A stretch of DNA of 64,000 nucleotides from Pseudomonas lundensis (GTDB lineage: Bacteria > Pseudomonadota > Gammaproteobacteria > Pseudomonadales > Pseudomonadaceae), in the NCBI RefSeq assembly GCF_002269125.1, contig NZ_NQKI01000019.1, positions 1 through 64,000 on the forward strand, given 5' to 3'. The notes under the pieces are model-generated. The model was not told the origin of the DNA and made no database searches. It worked only from the letters and a program-made list of their open reading frames with translations. Every line of letters begins with the position of its first letter. Position 1 is the first letter of the stretch. The position numbers and the translations under genes were made by a program. Positions 23,386-32,834 of this stretch are shown here, piece after piece.

Positions 23386-23898
23386 TTATACCGCGCGCTT
23401 TTGCTGGGTATCGAGACGCTTGATGTTGCGGATTTTCTGCAAGGTGTCGACGCAGGTCTTTGCCGCTTCCTGGCCTTTGTGCACAAAGTGGTCAAAGAAA
23501 AATTTCTGGTGCTCTTCGCCCGCGTGGAAATGATGCGGGGTCAGGCTGACCGAGAACACAGGCACTTCGGTTTCCAGCTGCACTTGCATCAGGCCGCTGA
23601 CCACTGACTGCGCGACGAAGTCATGGCGATAGATGCCGCCGTCCACCACCAGGGCTGCACCCACAATGCCTGCATAGCGGCCGGTCTTGGCCAGCAGCTT
23701 GGCGTGTAGCGGGATCTCGAAGGCGCCACCGACTTCAAAAAAGTCGATGTCACTTTCCTGATAGCCCTGCTCCAGCATTTCGGCCAGAAAGCCCTTACGG
23801 CTTTGATCGACGATTTCTTTGTGCCAGCTGGCCTGAATGAACGCGACGCGCTCGTTGTGGTGGTTTTTGCTTTTGCTGTCGATTGCGGTGGGTTGCAT
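23386..23898 (-). CDS. ribH2: 6,7-dimethyl-8-ribityllumazine synthase, type II
   Basis: Penultimate step of riboflavin synthesis: condenses 5-amino-6-ribitylamino-uracil with 3,4-dihydroxy-2-butanone 4-phosphate. 170 residues. FFEVGGAFEIPLHAKLLAKTG, GAALVVDGGIYRHDFVAQSV and LTPHHFH match the decameric type II enzymes (Brucella RibH2-like) rather than the icosahedral type I. The start at 23898 (MQPTAIDSKSKNHHNERV) has GGAG upstream; the open frame reaches further back only through the riboswitch. It is a single gene behind an FMN riboswitch, so it should be made when FMN is low. Most pseudomonads also carry a type I ribH elsewhere. Confidence 0.9.
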   Translation of the reverse strand: MQPTAIDSKSKNHHNERVAFIQASWHKEIVDQSRKGFLAEMLEQGYQESDIDFFEVGGAFEIPLHAKLLAKTGRYAGIVGAALVVDGGIYRHDFVAQSVVSGLMQVQLETEVPVFSVSLTPHHFHAGEEHQKFFFDHFVHKGQEAAKTCVDTLQKIRNIKRLDTQQKRAV

Positions 23899-24028
23899 GT
23901 TCAGACTCCTGTTTGTGTGAAAAACAGGGCATATGAATCGAATGGGATTTAAGGGTGCGTCCAGACAGGCCGCACGAGTGTGTAACCTCGACACTGGCCT
24001 GCCCGACTGACGGCCCTTTGGCGCCAAT

Positions 24029-24197
24029 CCCGTTCTCTCTTCATCCGGACTATGACCGTCGGCCCCGGAATCACACCGGGTCTGCTGACCTTGCCAAGCC
24101 GTCTGCCGTAGCCTTCGGACCTGCCAAGCGCTCGCGGGCTATACGCATTGCGCGCAATTACCGCCGGTGGGGAGTTACACCCCGCCCTGAGAACGTT
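24029..24197 (-). promoter_or_regulatory. FMN riboswitch (RFN element) controlling ribH2
   Basis: Read on the minus strand, the conserved RFN blocks appear in order: CGTTCTCAGGGCGGGGTG at the 5' end, CCCACCGGCGGTAA, the central variable arm, GACCCGGTGTGATTCCGG, and a 3' GGATGAAGAGAGAACG that closes stem P1 against the 5' CGTTCTC. It ends about 130 bases before the ribH2 start. Small frames on both strands here are chance readings. Confidence 0.95.
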
Positions 24198-24218
24198 GCC
24201 GCCAGCCTTTCTGGCGGC
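24198..24218. other. Palindromic hairpin at the 5' edge of the riboswitch
   Basis: Perfect stem GCCGCCAG / CTGGCGGC with a 5-base loop, immediately upstream of the RFN element. On the plus strand it is followed by GGGCATTTTGT. It could be an upstream boundary or terminator, or an extension of the leader structure. The rest of the 23899-24412 gap should hold the divergent promoters of ribH2 and ltaE. Confidence 0.45.
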
Positions 24219-24412
24219 GGGCATTTTGTATCACAAATGTTTCAGGGATGCATTGATGCTTTTTGCTAATGGTCATCGAAATTTCTGATGATTTTATCGG
24301 CTGGCTCGGACAATGCCGTTTGATTAATCTCGCGATAACCTGCACTCCTCTTGTTCGACAGGTATTTCACCGCTTAGCATCCAGTGCTTATCTCCTTTGG
24401 CTGAGGCTTCCA

Positions 24413-25417
24413 ATGACTGTTATCGATCTTCGCAGTGACACCGTGACTCAACCCGGGCCAGGCATGCGTGCGGCCATGGCCGCCGCGCCGCTAGGGGACG
24501 ATGTGTATGGCGAAGACCCGACGGTCAATCACCTGGAGGCTGAGTTGGCGCACAGGCTCGGGTTTGCGCAGGCCCTGTTCGTGCCCACCGGTACCATGAG
24601 CAATCTCTTGGCGCTGATGGCGCATTGCGAGCGGGGCGATGAATACATCGTCGGGCAGCAGGCCCACACGTATAAATATGAAGGCGGCGGGGCGGCGGTA
24701 CTGGGGTCTATCCAGCCGCAGCCGCTGGAGGTACAGACCGACGGGTCGCTGGACTTGAAGCAGGTGGCGGCCGCGATCAAACCGGATGACTTCCATTTCG
24801 CCCGTACCCGCTTGTTGGCACTGGAAAACACCATGCAGGGCAAAGTGCTGCCGCTTGAGTACCTGGCGGCGGCCAGTCGCCTGACCCGTGAGCATGGGCT
24901 GGCGCTGCACCTGGACGGGGCGCGGTTGTACAACGCAGCGGTCAAATCAGGGGTGGACGCAGCCGACATTACCCGTCATTTCGATTCGGTTTCGGTGTGT
25001 TTGTCCAAGGGGTTGGGCGCGCCGGTAGGCTCGGTGCTGTGCGGCTCGGCCGAATTGATTGCCCGGGCCCGACGCCTGCGCAAAATGGTCGGTGGTGGTA
25101 TGCGTCAGGCCGGGCAATTGGCCGCGGCGGGTTTGTATGCACTGGATCATCAGGTGCAGCGCCTGGCGGACGACCATGCCAATGCGCAGCATCTGGCTGA
25201 CGGGCTGCGCGCCTGCGGCTATGCCGTCGAACCGGTACAAACCAATATGGTGTACGTCGATCTGGGCGACCGGGCCCAAGCGCTCAAAGCCTTTGCCGCC
25301 GAACGCGGCATCAAGCTGAGCGCCGCGCCGCGCTTGCGGATGGTGACGCACCTGGATGTCAATCGCAGCCAAATTGAGCAGGTGGTCACGGTTTTGGACG
25401 AATTTAATCGACAATGA
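24413..25417 (+). CDS. ltaE: Low-specificity L-threonine aldolase
   Basis: PLP enzyme that splits L-threonine and L-allo-threonine into glycine and acetaldehyde. 334 residues. [15 protein letters not shown] near the start, [32 protein letters not shown] and the PLP-lysine motif [13 protein letters not shown] (~residues 195-205) are diagnostic of the beta-eliminating-lyase type threonine aldolases. I chose the ATG at 24413; the open frame continues 150 bases upstream, but that part is not family-like. It is separated from alaS by 146 bases. Confidence 0.93.
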   Translation: MTVIDLRSDTVTQPGPGMRAAMAAAPLGDDVYGEDPTVNHLEAELAHRLGFAQALFVPTGTMSNLLALMAHCERGDEYIVGQQAHTYKYEGGGAAVLGSIQPQPLEVQTDGSLDLKQVAAAIKPDDFHFARTRLLALENTMQGKVLPLEYLAAASRLTREHGLALHLDGARLYNAAVKSGVDAADITRHFDSVSVCLSKGLGAPVGSVLCGSAELIARARRLRKMVGGGMRQAGQLAAAGLYALDHQVQRLADDHANAQHLADGLRACGYAVEPVQTNMVYVDLGDRAQALKAFAAERGIKLSAAPRLRMVTHLDVNRSQIEQVVTVLDEFNRQ

Positions 25418-25563
25418 GTGCGTAACCCGTCCAATTGAGTGTGCCTATCGTATAAACACGCTGTACCCAAGGCGCAGGGCCGATATAATGCGGCCCTTTG
25501 CGAGTCGCACTGTCGACCGACCTGATTGACTTGCCTCTGGCCTCAGCCTCCGTGGAAGAACCT

Positions 25564-28182
25564 ATGAAAAGCGCAGAAATCCGTGAAGCCTTCCTTCGCT
25601 TCTTCGAGGAGCAAGGTCACACCCGTGTCCCTTCCAGCTCCTTGGTGCCAAATAACGACCCGACCCTGCTGTTCACCAACGCGGGGATGAACCAGTTCAA
25701 GGACTGCTTCCTGGGTCAGGAAAAGCGTGCTTACACCCGTGCAACCAGCAGCCAGAAGTGCGTGCGTGCCGGTGGCAAGAACAGTGACCTGGAAAACGTC
25801 GGTTATACCGCGCGTCACCACACCTTTTTTGAAATGCTCGGCAACTTCAGCTTTGGTGACTACTTCAAGAAAGACGCGATCAATTTCGCCTGGACCTTTC
25901 TAACCGGCGTACTGAAGTTGCCAGCGGACAAGCTGTGGGTGACTGTCTACGCCAGCGATGACGAAGCCTATGACATCTGGACCAAAGACGTCGGCGTGCC
26001 CGCTGAGCGCATGATCCGCATTGGCGACAACAAAGGCGCCCCGTACGCGTCCGATAACTTCTGGACCATGGGCGATACCGGCCCGTGCGGTCCCTGCACC
26101 GAGATTTTCTACGACCACGGCCCCGAAATCTGGGGCGGCCCGCCAGGCTCGCCAGACGAAGACGGCGACCGTTACATCGAAATCTGGAACAACGTGTTCA
26201 TGCAGTTCAACCGCACCGCCGATGGCGTGTTGCATCCGTTGCCAGCACCGTCGGTGGACACCGGCATGGGCCTGGAGCGGATCAGTGCGGTGATGCAGCA
26301 CGTCAATTCCAACTACGACATCGATTTGTTCCAGAGCCTGCTCAAAGCGGCAGCCGACGCCATTGGTTGCGCCAATGAGGGCCAGGCTTCGCTTAAAGTC
26401 GTGGCGGACCACATTCGTTCGTGCAGCTTCCTGATCGCGGATGGCGTATTGCCGTCCAACGAAGGTCGCGGCTACGTGCTGCGTCGGATCATTCGCCGCG
26501 CTTGCCGCCACGGCAACAAGCTGGGCGCGACCGGCAACTTCTTCTACAAGATCGTGGCTGCACTGGTAGCCGAAATGGGCGCCAGCTTCCCCGAGCTGGT
26601 GCGTGAACAGGCCAACATTGAGCGTGTCCTCAAGGCTGAAGAAGAGCAGTTCTCCAAGACGCTCGAACAGGGCCTGAAAATCCTGGAGCAGGATCTGGCT
26701 GACCTCAAGGGCACCGTGGTGCCGGGCGACGTGGTGTTCAAGCTGTATGACACCTACGGTTTCCCGATGGACCTGACAGCGGACATCGCCCGTGAGCGCA
26801 ATCTGACCGTGGACGAAGCCGGTTTCGAACGCGAAATGGAAGCGCAGCGGGTGCGTGCCCGTTCGGCCAGCTCGTTCGGTCTGGACTACAACACCCTGGT
26901 CAAGGTGGATGTGCCGACCGAATTCATCGGTTACAACGCAACTCAAGGTTCTGCGAAGGTGGTTGCCCTCTATAAAGAGGGTCAGTCGGTCGACACCCTG
27001 AATGAAGGTGATGAAGGTGTGGTCGTGCTCGACCAGACGCCGTTCTACGCTGAGTCCGGCGGTCAGGTGGGTGACTGCGGTTACCTGCAGGCAGGTGCTG
27101 CGCGTTTTGACGTGCGCGACACCACGAAAACCGGCGGTGCCTTTCTGCACCACGGCGTGGTTGCGAAGGGCGGCCTGAACGTTGGCGAAACGGTTGAAGC
27201 TCAGGTTGATGCCGATGTGCGTCACGCGACGGCGTTGAACCACTCGGCCACTCACTTGCTGCACGCCGCATTGCGCAAAGTACTGGGTGAGCATGTTCAG
27301 CAAAAAGGTTCGTTGGTTGACAGTCAGCGCATGCGTTTCGACTTCAGCCATTTCGAAGCCATCAAGCCTGAGCAGATCAAAGCCCTCGAAGATATCGTCA
27401 ACGCCGAGATTCGCAAGAATACCCCGGTACAAACCGAAGAAACCGACATCGAAACCGCCAAGCAAAAAGGCGCCATGGCGCTGTTCGGCGAGAAGTACGG
27501 CGACAACGTGCGCGTACTGAGCATGGGTGGCGATTTCTCCGTGGAACTGTGTGGCGGTATTCACGCCAAGCGCACGGGCGATATCGGCCTGATGAAAATC
27601 ACCAGCGAAGGCGGCGTGGCGTCGGGTATCCGTCGAATTGAAGCGGTGACCGGTGCTAGCGCACTGGCTTACTTGAACGCAGCGGAAGAGCAGCTCAAGG
27701 AAGCGGCGAACCTGATCAAGGGGTCGCGGGAAAATCTGGTCGACAAGCTCTCGGCGGTGCTGGAACGTAACCGCCAGTTGGAGAAGCAACTGGAGCAATT
27801 GCAGGCCAAGGCCGCAAGCGCGGCTGGCGACGATCTGTCGGCGTCGGCTGTGGACATCAAAGGCGTGAAAGTCTTGACCGCTCGCCTGGACGGTCAGGAT
27901 GGCAAGGCGCTTCTGGCGCTGGTGGATCAGCTGAAGAACAAGCTCGGCCGCGCAGTGATCCTGCTGGGTGGAGTTTACGAAGACAAGGTCGTACTGGTTG
28001 CAGGCGTAACCAAAGACCTGACCGGCCAACTCAAAGCCGGTGATTTGATGAAGCAGGCCGCTGCGGCAGTGGGCGGGAAGGGCGGTGGTCGCCCGGACAT
28101 GGCGCAAGGTGGCGGTGTAGATGCTGCTGCTCTGGACGCCGCGTTAGCCCTGACTGTGCCATTTGTCGAACAGGGTATCTGA
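25564..28182 (+). CDS. alaS: Alanyl-tRNA synthetase
   Basis: Charges tRNA-Ala and edits mischarged Ser/Gly. 872 residues, normal length. Order: class II catalytic domain (start [19 protein letters not shown]; motif-2 region [15 protein letters not shown]), tRNA-recognition domain to ~455, editing domain with zinc ligands in [11 protein letters not shown] (~559-570) and [11 protein letters not shown] (~662-672), then coiled-coil and C-Ala domain ending [14 protein letters not shown]. The start at 25564 follows a GGAAG ribosome-binding site. It lies directly before lysC and csrA, the conserved pseudomonad order. Confidence 0.97.
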   Translation: MKSAEIREAFLRFFEEQGHTRVPSSSLVPNNDPTLLFTNAGMNQFKDCFLGQEKRAYTRATSSQKCVRAGGKNSDLENVGYTARHHTFFEMLGNFSFGDYFKKDAINFAWTFLTGVLKLPADKLWVTVYASDDEAYDIWTKDVGVPAERMIRIGDNKGAPYASDNFWTMGDTGPCGPCTEIFYDHGPEIWGGPPGSPDEDGDRYIEIWNNVFMQFNRTADGVLHPLPAPSVDTGMGLERISAVMQHVNSNYDIDLFQSLLKAAADAIGCANEGQASLKVVADHIRSCSFLIADGVLPSNEGRGYVLRRIIRRACRHGNKLGATGNFFYKIVAALVAEMGASFPELVREQANIERVLKAEEEQFSKTLEQGLKILEQDLADLKGTVVPGDVVFKLYDTYGFPMDLTADIARERNLTVDEAGFEREMEAQRVRARSASSFGLDYNTLVKVDVPTEFIGYNATQGSAKVVALYKEGQSVDTLNEGDEGVVVLDQTPFYAESGGQVGDCGYLQAGAARFDVRDTTKTGGAFLHHGVVAKGGLNVGETVEAQVDADVRHATALNHSATHLLHAALRKVLGEHVQQKGSLVDSQRMRFDFSHFEAIKPEQIKALEDIVNAEIRKNTPVQTEETDIETAKQKGAMALFGEKYGDNVRVLSMGGDFSVELCGGIHAKRTGDIGLMKITSEGGVASGIRRIEAVTGASALAYLNAAEEQLKEAANLIKGSRENLVDKLSAVLERNRQLEKQLEQLQAKAASAAGDDLSASAVDIKGVKVLTARLDGQDGKALLALVDQLKNKLGRAVILLGGVYEDKVVLVAGVTKDLTGQLKAGDLMKQAAAAVGGKGGGRPDMAQGGGVDAAALDAALALTVPFVEQGI

Positions 28183-28265
28183 GGTCCAGAACGCGCCGCT
28201 GTCTAGTGGCGGCGCGTCGTTTGAATGATAAATGGGCGCCCTTTAGGGGCTGAGGCTGCTTTGAA

Positions 28266-29501
28266 ATGGCTTTGATCGTACAGAAATTCGGAGGCACCTC
28301 GGTCGGCACTGTCGAACGAATCGAACAGGTCGCCGATAAAGTTAAGAAGTTCCGCGAAGCCGGCAATGACCTGGTGATTGTATTGTCGGCAATGAGTGGC
28401 GAAACCAACCGCCTGATCGATCTGGCCAAACAGATCAGCGATCAGCCGTTGCCGCGCGAGCTGGATGTCATCGTTTCTACCGGCGAGCAAGTGACCATTG
28501 GCTTGTTGGCCATGGCGCTGAACAAGCGGGGCGTGCCCGCGGTGTCCTACACCGGCAGCCAGGTGCGTATCCTCACCGACAGCTCTCACACCAAAGCCCG
28601 CATCCTGAAAATAGACGATCAGAAGATTCGCGCAGACCTCAAGGCCGGGCGTGTGGTTGTGGTCGCCGGTTTCCAGGGCGTGGACGAGCAGGGCAACATC
28701 ACCACGTTGGGCCGTGGCGGCTCTGATACGACGGGTGTGGCGCTGGCGGCTGCGCTGAAGGCTGACGAGTGCCAGATCTACACCGATGTCGATGGTGTCT
28801 ACACCACCGACCCGCGTGTGGTGGCGCAGGCTCAACGTCTGGAGAAGATCACCTTCGAAGAAATGCTGGAAATGGCCAGCCTGGGCTCCAAGGTGTTGCA
28901 GATCCGTGCGGTCGAGTTCGCCGGCAAGTACAACGTTCCGCTGCGCGTATTGCACAGCTTCAAGGAGGGTCCTGGCACCCTCATTACTATTGATGAAGAG
29001 GAATCCATGGAACAGCCGATCATTTCTGGTATCGCGTTCAATCGCGATGAAGCCAAGCTGACCATCCGTGGCGTGCCAGACACCCCGGGCGTGGCGTTCA
29101 AGATTCTGGGCCCGATCAGCGCGGCCAACATTGAAGTCGACATGATCGTGCAGAACGTGGCACACGATAACACCACCGACTTTACCTTCACCGTGCACCG
29201 CAACGATTACAGCGCGGCGCAGACCGTGCTGGAAAACACGGCGCGTGAGATCGGTGCGCGTGAAGTGGTCGGCGATACCAAGATCGCCAAAGTGTCGATC
29301 GTGGGTGTGGGTATGCGCTCGCACGCTGGTGTGGCCAGCCGCATGTTTGAGTCGTTGGCTAAAGAGAACATCAACATCCTCATGATCTCGACCTCCGAGA
29401 TCAAAGTGTCGGTGGTGATAGAAGAGAAATACCTGGAGCTGGCAGTACGCTCCTTGCACACTGCTTTTGAATTGGACGCGCCTGCCCGACAGGGTGAGTA
29501 A
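28266..29501 (+). CDS. lysC: Aspartate kinase
   Basis: First step of the aspartate family pathway (Lys, Thr, Met, diaminopimelate): phosphorylates L-aspartate. 411 residues: the kinase domain starts ALIVQKFGGTSVG, with VIVSTGEQVTIGL and GRGGSDTTGVALA. Two ACT domains (~265-411) bind feedback-inhibiting lysine/threonine. The length and single-function layout fit the class whose genes also encode a short beta subunit from an internal start; here an ATG at 29007 is preceded by GAGGAA and begins the regulatory region (see finding). It ends with a strong terminator, so csrA is separately transcribed. Confidence 0.96.
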   Translation: MALIVQKFGGTSVGTVERIEQVADKVKKFREAGNDLVIVLSAMSGETNRLIDLAKQISDQPLPRELDVIVSTGEQVTIGLLAMALNKRGVPAVSYTGSQVRILTDSSHTKARILKIDDQKIRADLKAGRVVVVAGFQGVDEQGNITTLGRGGSDTTGVALAAALKADECQIYTDVDGVYTTDPRVVAQAQRLEKITFEEMLEMASLGSKVLQIRAVEFAGKYNVPLRVLHSFKEGPGTLITIDEEESMEQPIISGIAFNRDEAKLTIRGVPDTPGVAFKILGPISAANIEVDMIVQNVAHDNTTDFTFTVHRNDYSAAQTVLENTAREIGAREVVGDTKIAKVSIVGVGMRSHAGVASRMFESLAKENINILMISTSEIKVSVVIEEKYLELAVRSLHTAFELDAPARQGE

Positions 29502-29511
29502 TGCGTTGCCC

Positions 29512-29546
29512 AAAGGGCGCGGTTGATCCGCGCCCTTTGTTTTTTT
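29512..29546 (+). terminator. Rho-independent terminator of lysC
   Basis: 11-bp stem AAAGGGCGCGG / CCGCGCCCTTT with a 5-base loop, then GTTTTTTT. Confidence 0.95.
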
Positions 29547-29688
29547 GATAAATGTGAACGAAGGCCTCTTGTTTCGTCATGTTGGTCAATACTTAAGGCG
29601 CGTCGGGCTATAGCTGTTTAGCTAGTAGGCCGAAGCCCTTTTTTTTTGCAGACTGTTGTCCCTGAATGAATAGCGTGAGGAGAAAGCT

Positions 29689-29877
29689 ATGCTGATTTTG
29701 ACTCGCCGGTGCGCAGAAAGCCTGATCATAGGCGACGGTGAAATTACTGTGACCGTGCTCGGCGTCAAAGGAAACCAAGTGCGAATCGGTGTGAATGCCC
29801 CCAAAGAAGTGGCCGTGCACCGGGAGGAAATCTACCTGCGGATCAAGAAAGAAAAGGACGAAGAACCAAGTCTTTAA
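29689..29877 (+). CDS. csrA: Carbon storage regulator, RNA-binding protein
   Basis: CsrA/RsmA post-transcriptional regulator; a dimer binds GGA motifs near ribosome-binding sites and controls secretion, motility and secondary metabolism in the Gac/Rsm network. 62 residues, full family length. [40 protein letters not shown] and the key C-terminal Arg of VHREE are intact. The start follows AGGAG. The position after lysC and before tRNA-Ser/tRNA-Arg genes is that of rsmA in pseudomonads. Confidence 0.96.
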   Translation: MLILTRRCAESLIIGDGEITVTVLGVKGNQVRIGVNAPKEVAVHREEIYLRIKKEKDEEPSL

Positions 29878-29938
29878 TTTTATTTAAGTTTTTGGTTGCA
29901 TACGGGGAAAAGGCTGGTTATTATACGCCCCGTGTTGC

Positions 29939-30029
29939 GGAGAGGTGGCCGAGTGGCCGAAGGCGCTCCCCTGCTAAGGGAGTACATCTCAAAAGGGTGT
30001 CGGGGGTTCGAATCCCCCCTTCTCCGCCA
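29939..30029 (+). tRNA. tRNA-Ser (GCT)
   Basis: 91-nt class II tRNA with a long variable arm. Acceptor GGAGAGG pairs with CTTCTCC, the discriminator is G and CCA is encoded. The anticodon loop CTGCTAA gives anticodon GCT, reading AGC/AGU. Confidence 0.97.
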
Positions 30030-30136
30030 TTATTCAAGTAGCACGTTAGAATCTAGCCGTTTCAGTAAGTTGTTGAATTTATTGAAAAAAACACTTGGCA
30101 GAGAGATTCAACGGTCTATAATACGCAGCTTCAAAT

Positions 30137-30213
30137 GCACTCGTAGCTCAGCTGGATAGAGTACTCGGCTACGAACCGAGCGGTCACAGGTTCGAATCCT
30201 GTCGAGTGCACCA
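30137..30213 (+). tRNA. tRNA-Arg (ACG), copy 1
   Basis: 77 nt, acceptor GCACTCG / CGAGTGC, anticodon loop CTACGAA (ACG, inosine-modified to read CGN), encoded CCA. First of three identical copies. Confidence 0.97.
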
Positions 30214-30283
30214 TATAAGAGTTAGTTGCTTCGGTAGTTAACTTGGCTTCAACCAGGGTGGTCTGGTCTAACAAACACACCTT

Positions 30284-30360
30284 GCACTCGTAGCTCAGCT
30301 GGATAGAGTACTCGGCTACGAACCGAGCGGTCACAGGTTCGAATCCTGTCGAGTGCACCA
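30284..30360 (+). tRNA. tRNA-Arg (ACG), copy 2
   Basis: Identical in sequence to copy 1; 70-base spacer on each side. Confidence 0.97.
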
Positions 30361-30430
30361 TTTAAGAGTTAGTTGCTTCGGCGGTTAACTTGGCTTCAAC
30401 CAGGGTGGTCTGGTCTAACAAACACACCTT

Positions 30431-30507
30431 GCACTCGTAGCTCAGCTGGATAGAGTACTCGGCTACGAACCGAGCGGTCACAGGTTCGAATCCTGTCGAG
30501 TGCACCA
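30431..30507 (+). tRNA. tRNA-Arg (ACG), copy 3
   Basis: Identical to copies 1 and 2; followed by a terminator at 30514. Confidence 0.97.
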
Positions 30508-30513
30508 AACACC

Positions 30514-30544
30514 AAAAAGCCCGCCTTTAAAGCGGGCTTTTTGC
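30514..30544 (+). terminator. Terminator of the tRNA cluster
   Basis: AAAAAGCCCGC / GCGGGCTTTTT stem with a 7-base loop and T-rich 3' arm. Confidence 0.93.
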
Positions 30545-30948
30545 TGTCTGCGATTTGACATACTTCTGGCGTGTTTGACTGGATTGCGCCTTGTGCGGAT
30601 ACACCCTCAATCAATCAGGAATTAACCCGCTCCCGGGCTGTCTGTTAAAGAGCATGCCGCGCCTGAACGGTTTTTCGCGTGCACGTGTGTTCTCTTCCTT
30701 GAATCCGGCGTCGCAGATTCAGTCTCGCGAGCATTGAGCTTCGCCTGATCGCAAGCATTTGTTATCCCCGAGATTTTTAACGTCATTAATTTTTTAAGCC
30801 GTGTATGATTGCGCCCGTCAGCCCCGCCGGGGCTTGTGGAATACCTCCATGGACTTACCCAGTAGTAATTCAGCATCCCGCTTTACCAATCATGAATTGA
30901 CTGATTGATCCTTCCGGCGTGCCCTGCTGCTGGGAGTGGAGTTCGCCT
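30545..30948 (+). other. Leader region of mgtE
   Basis: About 400 bases without a recognised gene. Notable items are a GC hairpin AGCCCCG / CGGGGCT at 30820-30834 and a 19-codon open frame (30849-30908) that ends 40 bases before mgtE. I could not match a known magnesium riboswitch by eye. Confidence 0.4.
30849..30908 (+). CDS. Possible 19-aa leader peptide upstream of mgtE
   Basis: Reads MDLPSSNSASRFTNHELTD, then stop. The upstream ribosome-binding site is weak. Short proline-containing leader ORFs control magnesium transporter genes in enterics (mgtL), which makes the position suggestive, but nothing else in the sequence proves translation. Confidence 0.22.
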   Translation: MDLPSSNSASRFTNHELTD

Positions 30949-32391
30949 ATGACCGAAGTTGAAGTAAAAAAGACTCAAGACAGCCTGCAAAGCCGTCTTG
31001 CGCAAGTGATTGAACTGCTTAACCGCCAGCGTGTGGTCGAAGACCTGACACATCGTCAGGAAGGCCATCACCATGATCGGGTCGAAAACCTGGTCCACCG
31101 GCAAAATCTCGTTGAGCTCCAGCGCAAGCTGGAAGACCTGCACTCCGCCGACGTTGCTTACATTCTTGAAGCGTTGCCTCTGGATGACCGTCTGACGGTC
31201 TGGCAGTTGGTCAAGGCTGACCGCGACGGCGACATCCTGCTTGAAGTGTCGGACTCGGTTCGAGAAACCCTGATCGCCGACATGGACGATCACGAGCTCC
31301 TGGCAGCAGCCAAGGAGATGGACGCTGACGAACTTGCTGACCTGGCCCCCGAGCTGCCGCGAGACGTCGTCCATGAACTGATGGAAACCCTTGACGGCCA
31401 GCAGCGTGAGCGCGTTCGCTCCGCGTTGTCCTATAACGAGGATCAGGTCGGCGCCCTGATGGACTTCGAGATGGTGACCATCCGCGAAGACGTCAGCCTT
31501 GAAGTGGTTCTGCGTTACCTGCGGCGTCTCAAGGAGCTGCCGGGCCATACCGACAAGTTGTTTGTGGTGGATTACGACGGTGCGCTCAAAGGCGTGCTGC
31601 CGATCAAGCGCCTGCTGGTAAATGACCCTGAAAAACAGGTGTCCGAAGTGATGGCCAGCGATCCGGTGAGTTTCCATCCGGATGAAGACGCCTACGATGC
31701 GGCGCAGGCATTTGAGCGGTACGACTTGATCTCGGCTCCGGTGGTCGACAAGAACGGCAAGTTGATCGGTCGTTTGACCATCGATGAAATGGTCGACTTG
31801 ATCCGTGAAGAAAGCGAAACCGAAGTTCTCAACATGGCGGGTTTGCGCGAAGAGGAAGACATTTTCGCGTCTGTCTGGAAATCCCTGCGCAACCGTTGGG
31901 CTTGGCTGGCGATTAACCTGATCACCGCGTTTCTTGCGTCGCGGGTCATTGGGTTGTTTGAAGGTTCGATTGAAAAGCTGGTGGCACTGGCAGCCCTGAT
32001 GCCTATTGTGGCGGGCATTGGCGGCAACTCCGGTAACCAGACCATCACCATGATCGTGCGGGCGATGGCGCTGGACCAAGTGAACACAGGCAGCACGTCG
32101 CGTCTGATGCGCAAAGAACTCGCGGTGGGCTTGATTAACGGTCTGGTGTGGGGCGGTGTGATCGGTGTAGTGGCCTATCTGCTCTACGGCAGCTGGTCGC
32201 TGGGAGTGGTGATGACCGCTGCCATGACGCTCAACTTGTTGTTGGCAGCATTGATGGGGGTATTGATCCCGATGACGCTGGCCCGGTTGGGCCGTGACCC
32301 GGCCATGGGTGCCAGTGTGATGATTACCGCGGTAACTGACAGTGGCGGATTCTTCATCTTCCTGGGGCTGGCCACGATCTTCCTGCTCTAG
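30949..32391 (+). CDS. mgtE: Magnesium transporter MgtE
   Basis: Inner-membrane Mg2+ channel gated by its cytoplasmic magnesium sensor. 480 residues: N-terminal MgtE N domain (~30-150, acidic and helical), paired CBS domains (~155-280, including GRLTIDEMVDLI), a plug helix, then five membrane segments from ~310 with the pore sequence PIVAGIGGNSGNQT. The start at 30949 (MTEVEVKKTQDS) follows GGAG. It is monocistronic, with a terminator right after. Confidence 0.94.
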   Translation: MTEVEVKKTQDSLQSRLAQVIELLNRQRVVEDLTHRQEGHHHDRVENLVHRQNLVELQRKLEDLHSADVAYILEALPLDDRLTVWQLVKADRDGDILLEVSDSVRETLIADMDDHELLAAAKEMDADELADLAPELPRDVVHELMETLDGQQRERVRSALSYNEDQVGALMDFEMVTIREDVSLEVVLRYLRRLKELPGHTDKLFVVDYDGALKGVLPIKRLLVNDPEKQVSEVMASDPVSFHPDEDAYDAAQAFERYDLISAPVVDKNGKLIGRLTIDEMVDLIREESETEVLNMAGLREEEDIFASVWKSLRNRWAWLAINLITAFLASRVIGLFEGSIEKLVALAALMPIVAGIGGNSGNQTITMIVRAMALDQVNTGSTSRLMRKELAVGLINGLVWGGVIGVVAYLLYGSWSLGVVMTAAMTLNLLLAALMGVLIPMTLARLGRDPAMGASVMITAVTDSGGFFIFLGLATIFLL

Positions 32392-32397
32392 TCACCA

Positions 32398-32433
32398 ACG
32401 GCTTGATCTGACTGTGTCGATCAAGCCGTTTTT
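32398..32433 (+). terminator. Rho-independent terminator of mgtE
   Basis: 11-bp stem ACGGCTTGATC / GATCAAGCCGT followed by a T-run. Confidence 0.93.
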
Positions 32434-32463
32434 GTGACTGCTTGCTGCGTTCGGGCCGCCCAC

Positions 32464-32492
32464 AAAAAAACCAGCACAAGGCTGGCTTTTTT
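32464..32492 (-). terminator. Bidirectional terminator between mgtE and amrZ
   Basis: Short stem CCAGC / GCTGG flanked by seven A on the left and six T on the right, so it can end transcripts from both sides; on the minus strand it terminates amrZ. Confidence 0.85.
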
Positions 32493-32507
32493 GAAAAGGC
32501 GTCTAGA

Positions 32508-32834
32508 TCACGAGGCGTCGGATGCCATTTCGACATCGTGTGCAATCAGTGAAACCAGCGCATTTTGTTGACGATGTGACAGCTGGCGGAAGCGTTGCAA
32601 CAACTCGCGTTCATGCATCGAGAGCTCAGGGCTGTCGAGGCGCAATGCGGGCTCGTCGCCCAAAGCGCCTTCCTGGATGAGGCTCTGTTCCAGGCGGGCA
32701 ATGATTTCTGAGTTCATGCTGCGATGGTGATTACGTGCCACCTCGGCAATGCGCTCGCGCATTCCGTCTGGCAGGCGCACTACGAACTTGTCAGCCGTAC
32801 GGCTGGAATAAATAGCCTGTTTCAATGGGCGCAT
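32508..32834 (-). CDS. amrZ: Ribbon-helix-helix regulator AmrZ
   Basis: Arc/MetJ-fold transcription factor controlling alginate, motility, type IV pili and c-di-GMP genes (formerly AlgZ). 108 residues: flexible N-terminus, ribbon-helix-helix at ~15-55 with [18 protein letters not shown] as beta-strand and helix 1 and [17 protein letters not shown] as helix 2, then a C-terminal tetramerisation region ending [13 protein letters not shown]. It closely resembles P. aeruginosa AmrZ. In fluorescens-group species AmrZ is a major repressor of flagellar genes. Confidence 0.94.
   Translation of the reverse strand: MRPLKQAIYSSRTADKFVVRLPDGMRERIAEVARNHHRSMNSEIIARLEQSLIQEGALGDEPALRLDSPELSMHERELLQRFRQLSHRQQNALVSLIAHDVEMASDAS

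Larger units (their letters stand above)
30137..30507 (+). repeat. 147-bp tandem tRNA-Arg/spacer repeat
   Basis: The three tRNA genes start exactly 147 bases apart. The two 70-base spacers differ at only about three positions, so the array arose by recent unit duplication or is kept uniform by gene conversion. Confidence 0.9.

Noticed and set aside
23949..24269. Open frames on both strands over the FMN riboswitch
   Set aside because: Conserved RFN blocks explain the sequence; the frames have no family match.
25900..28107. 735-codon open frame antisense to alaS
   Set aside because: Shadow frame of a highly expressed, codon-biased gene; His/Arg/Val-rich translation without any domain.
30137..30507. 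Regular repeat-spacer pattern resembling a CRISPR array
   Set aside because: Repeats are 77-nt tRNA genes and the spacers are nearly identical to each other, the opposite of CRISPR.
30131..30614. Minus-strand frames through the tRNA array, with a repeated protein sequence
   Set aside because: They are translations of the complement of tRNA genes; the repeats come from the tRNA duplication.
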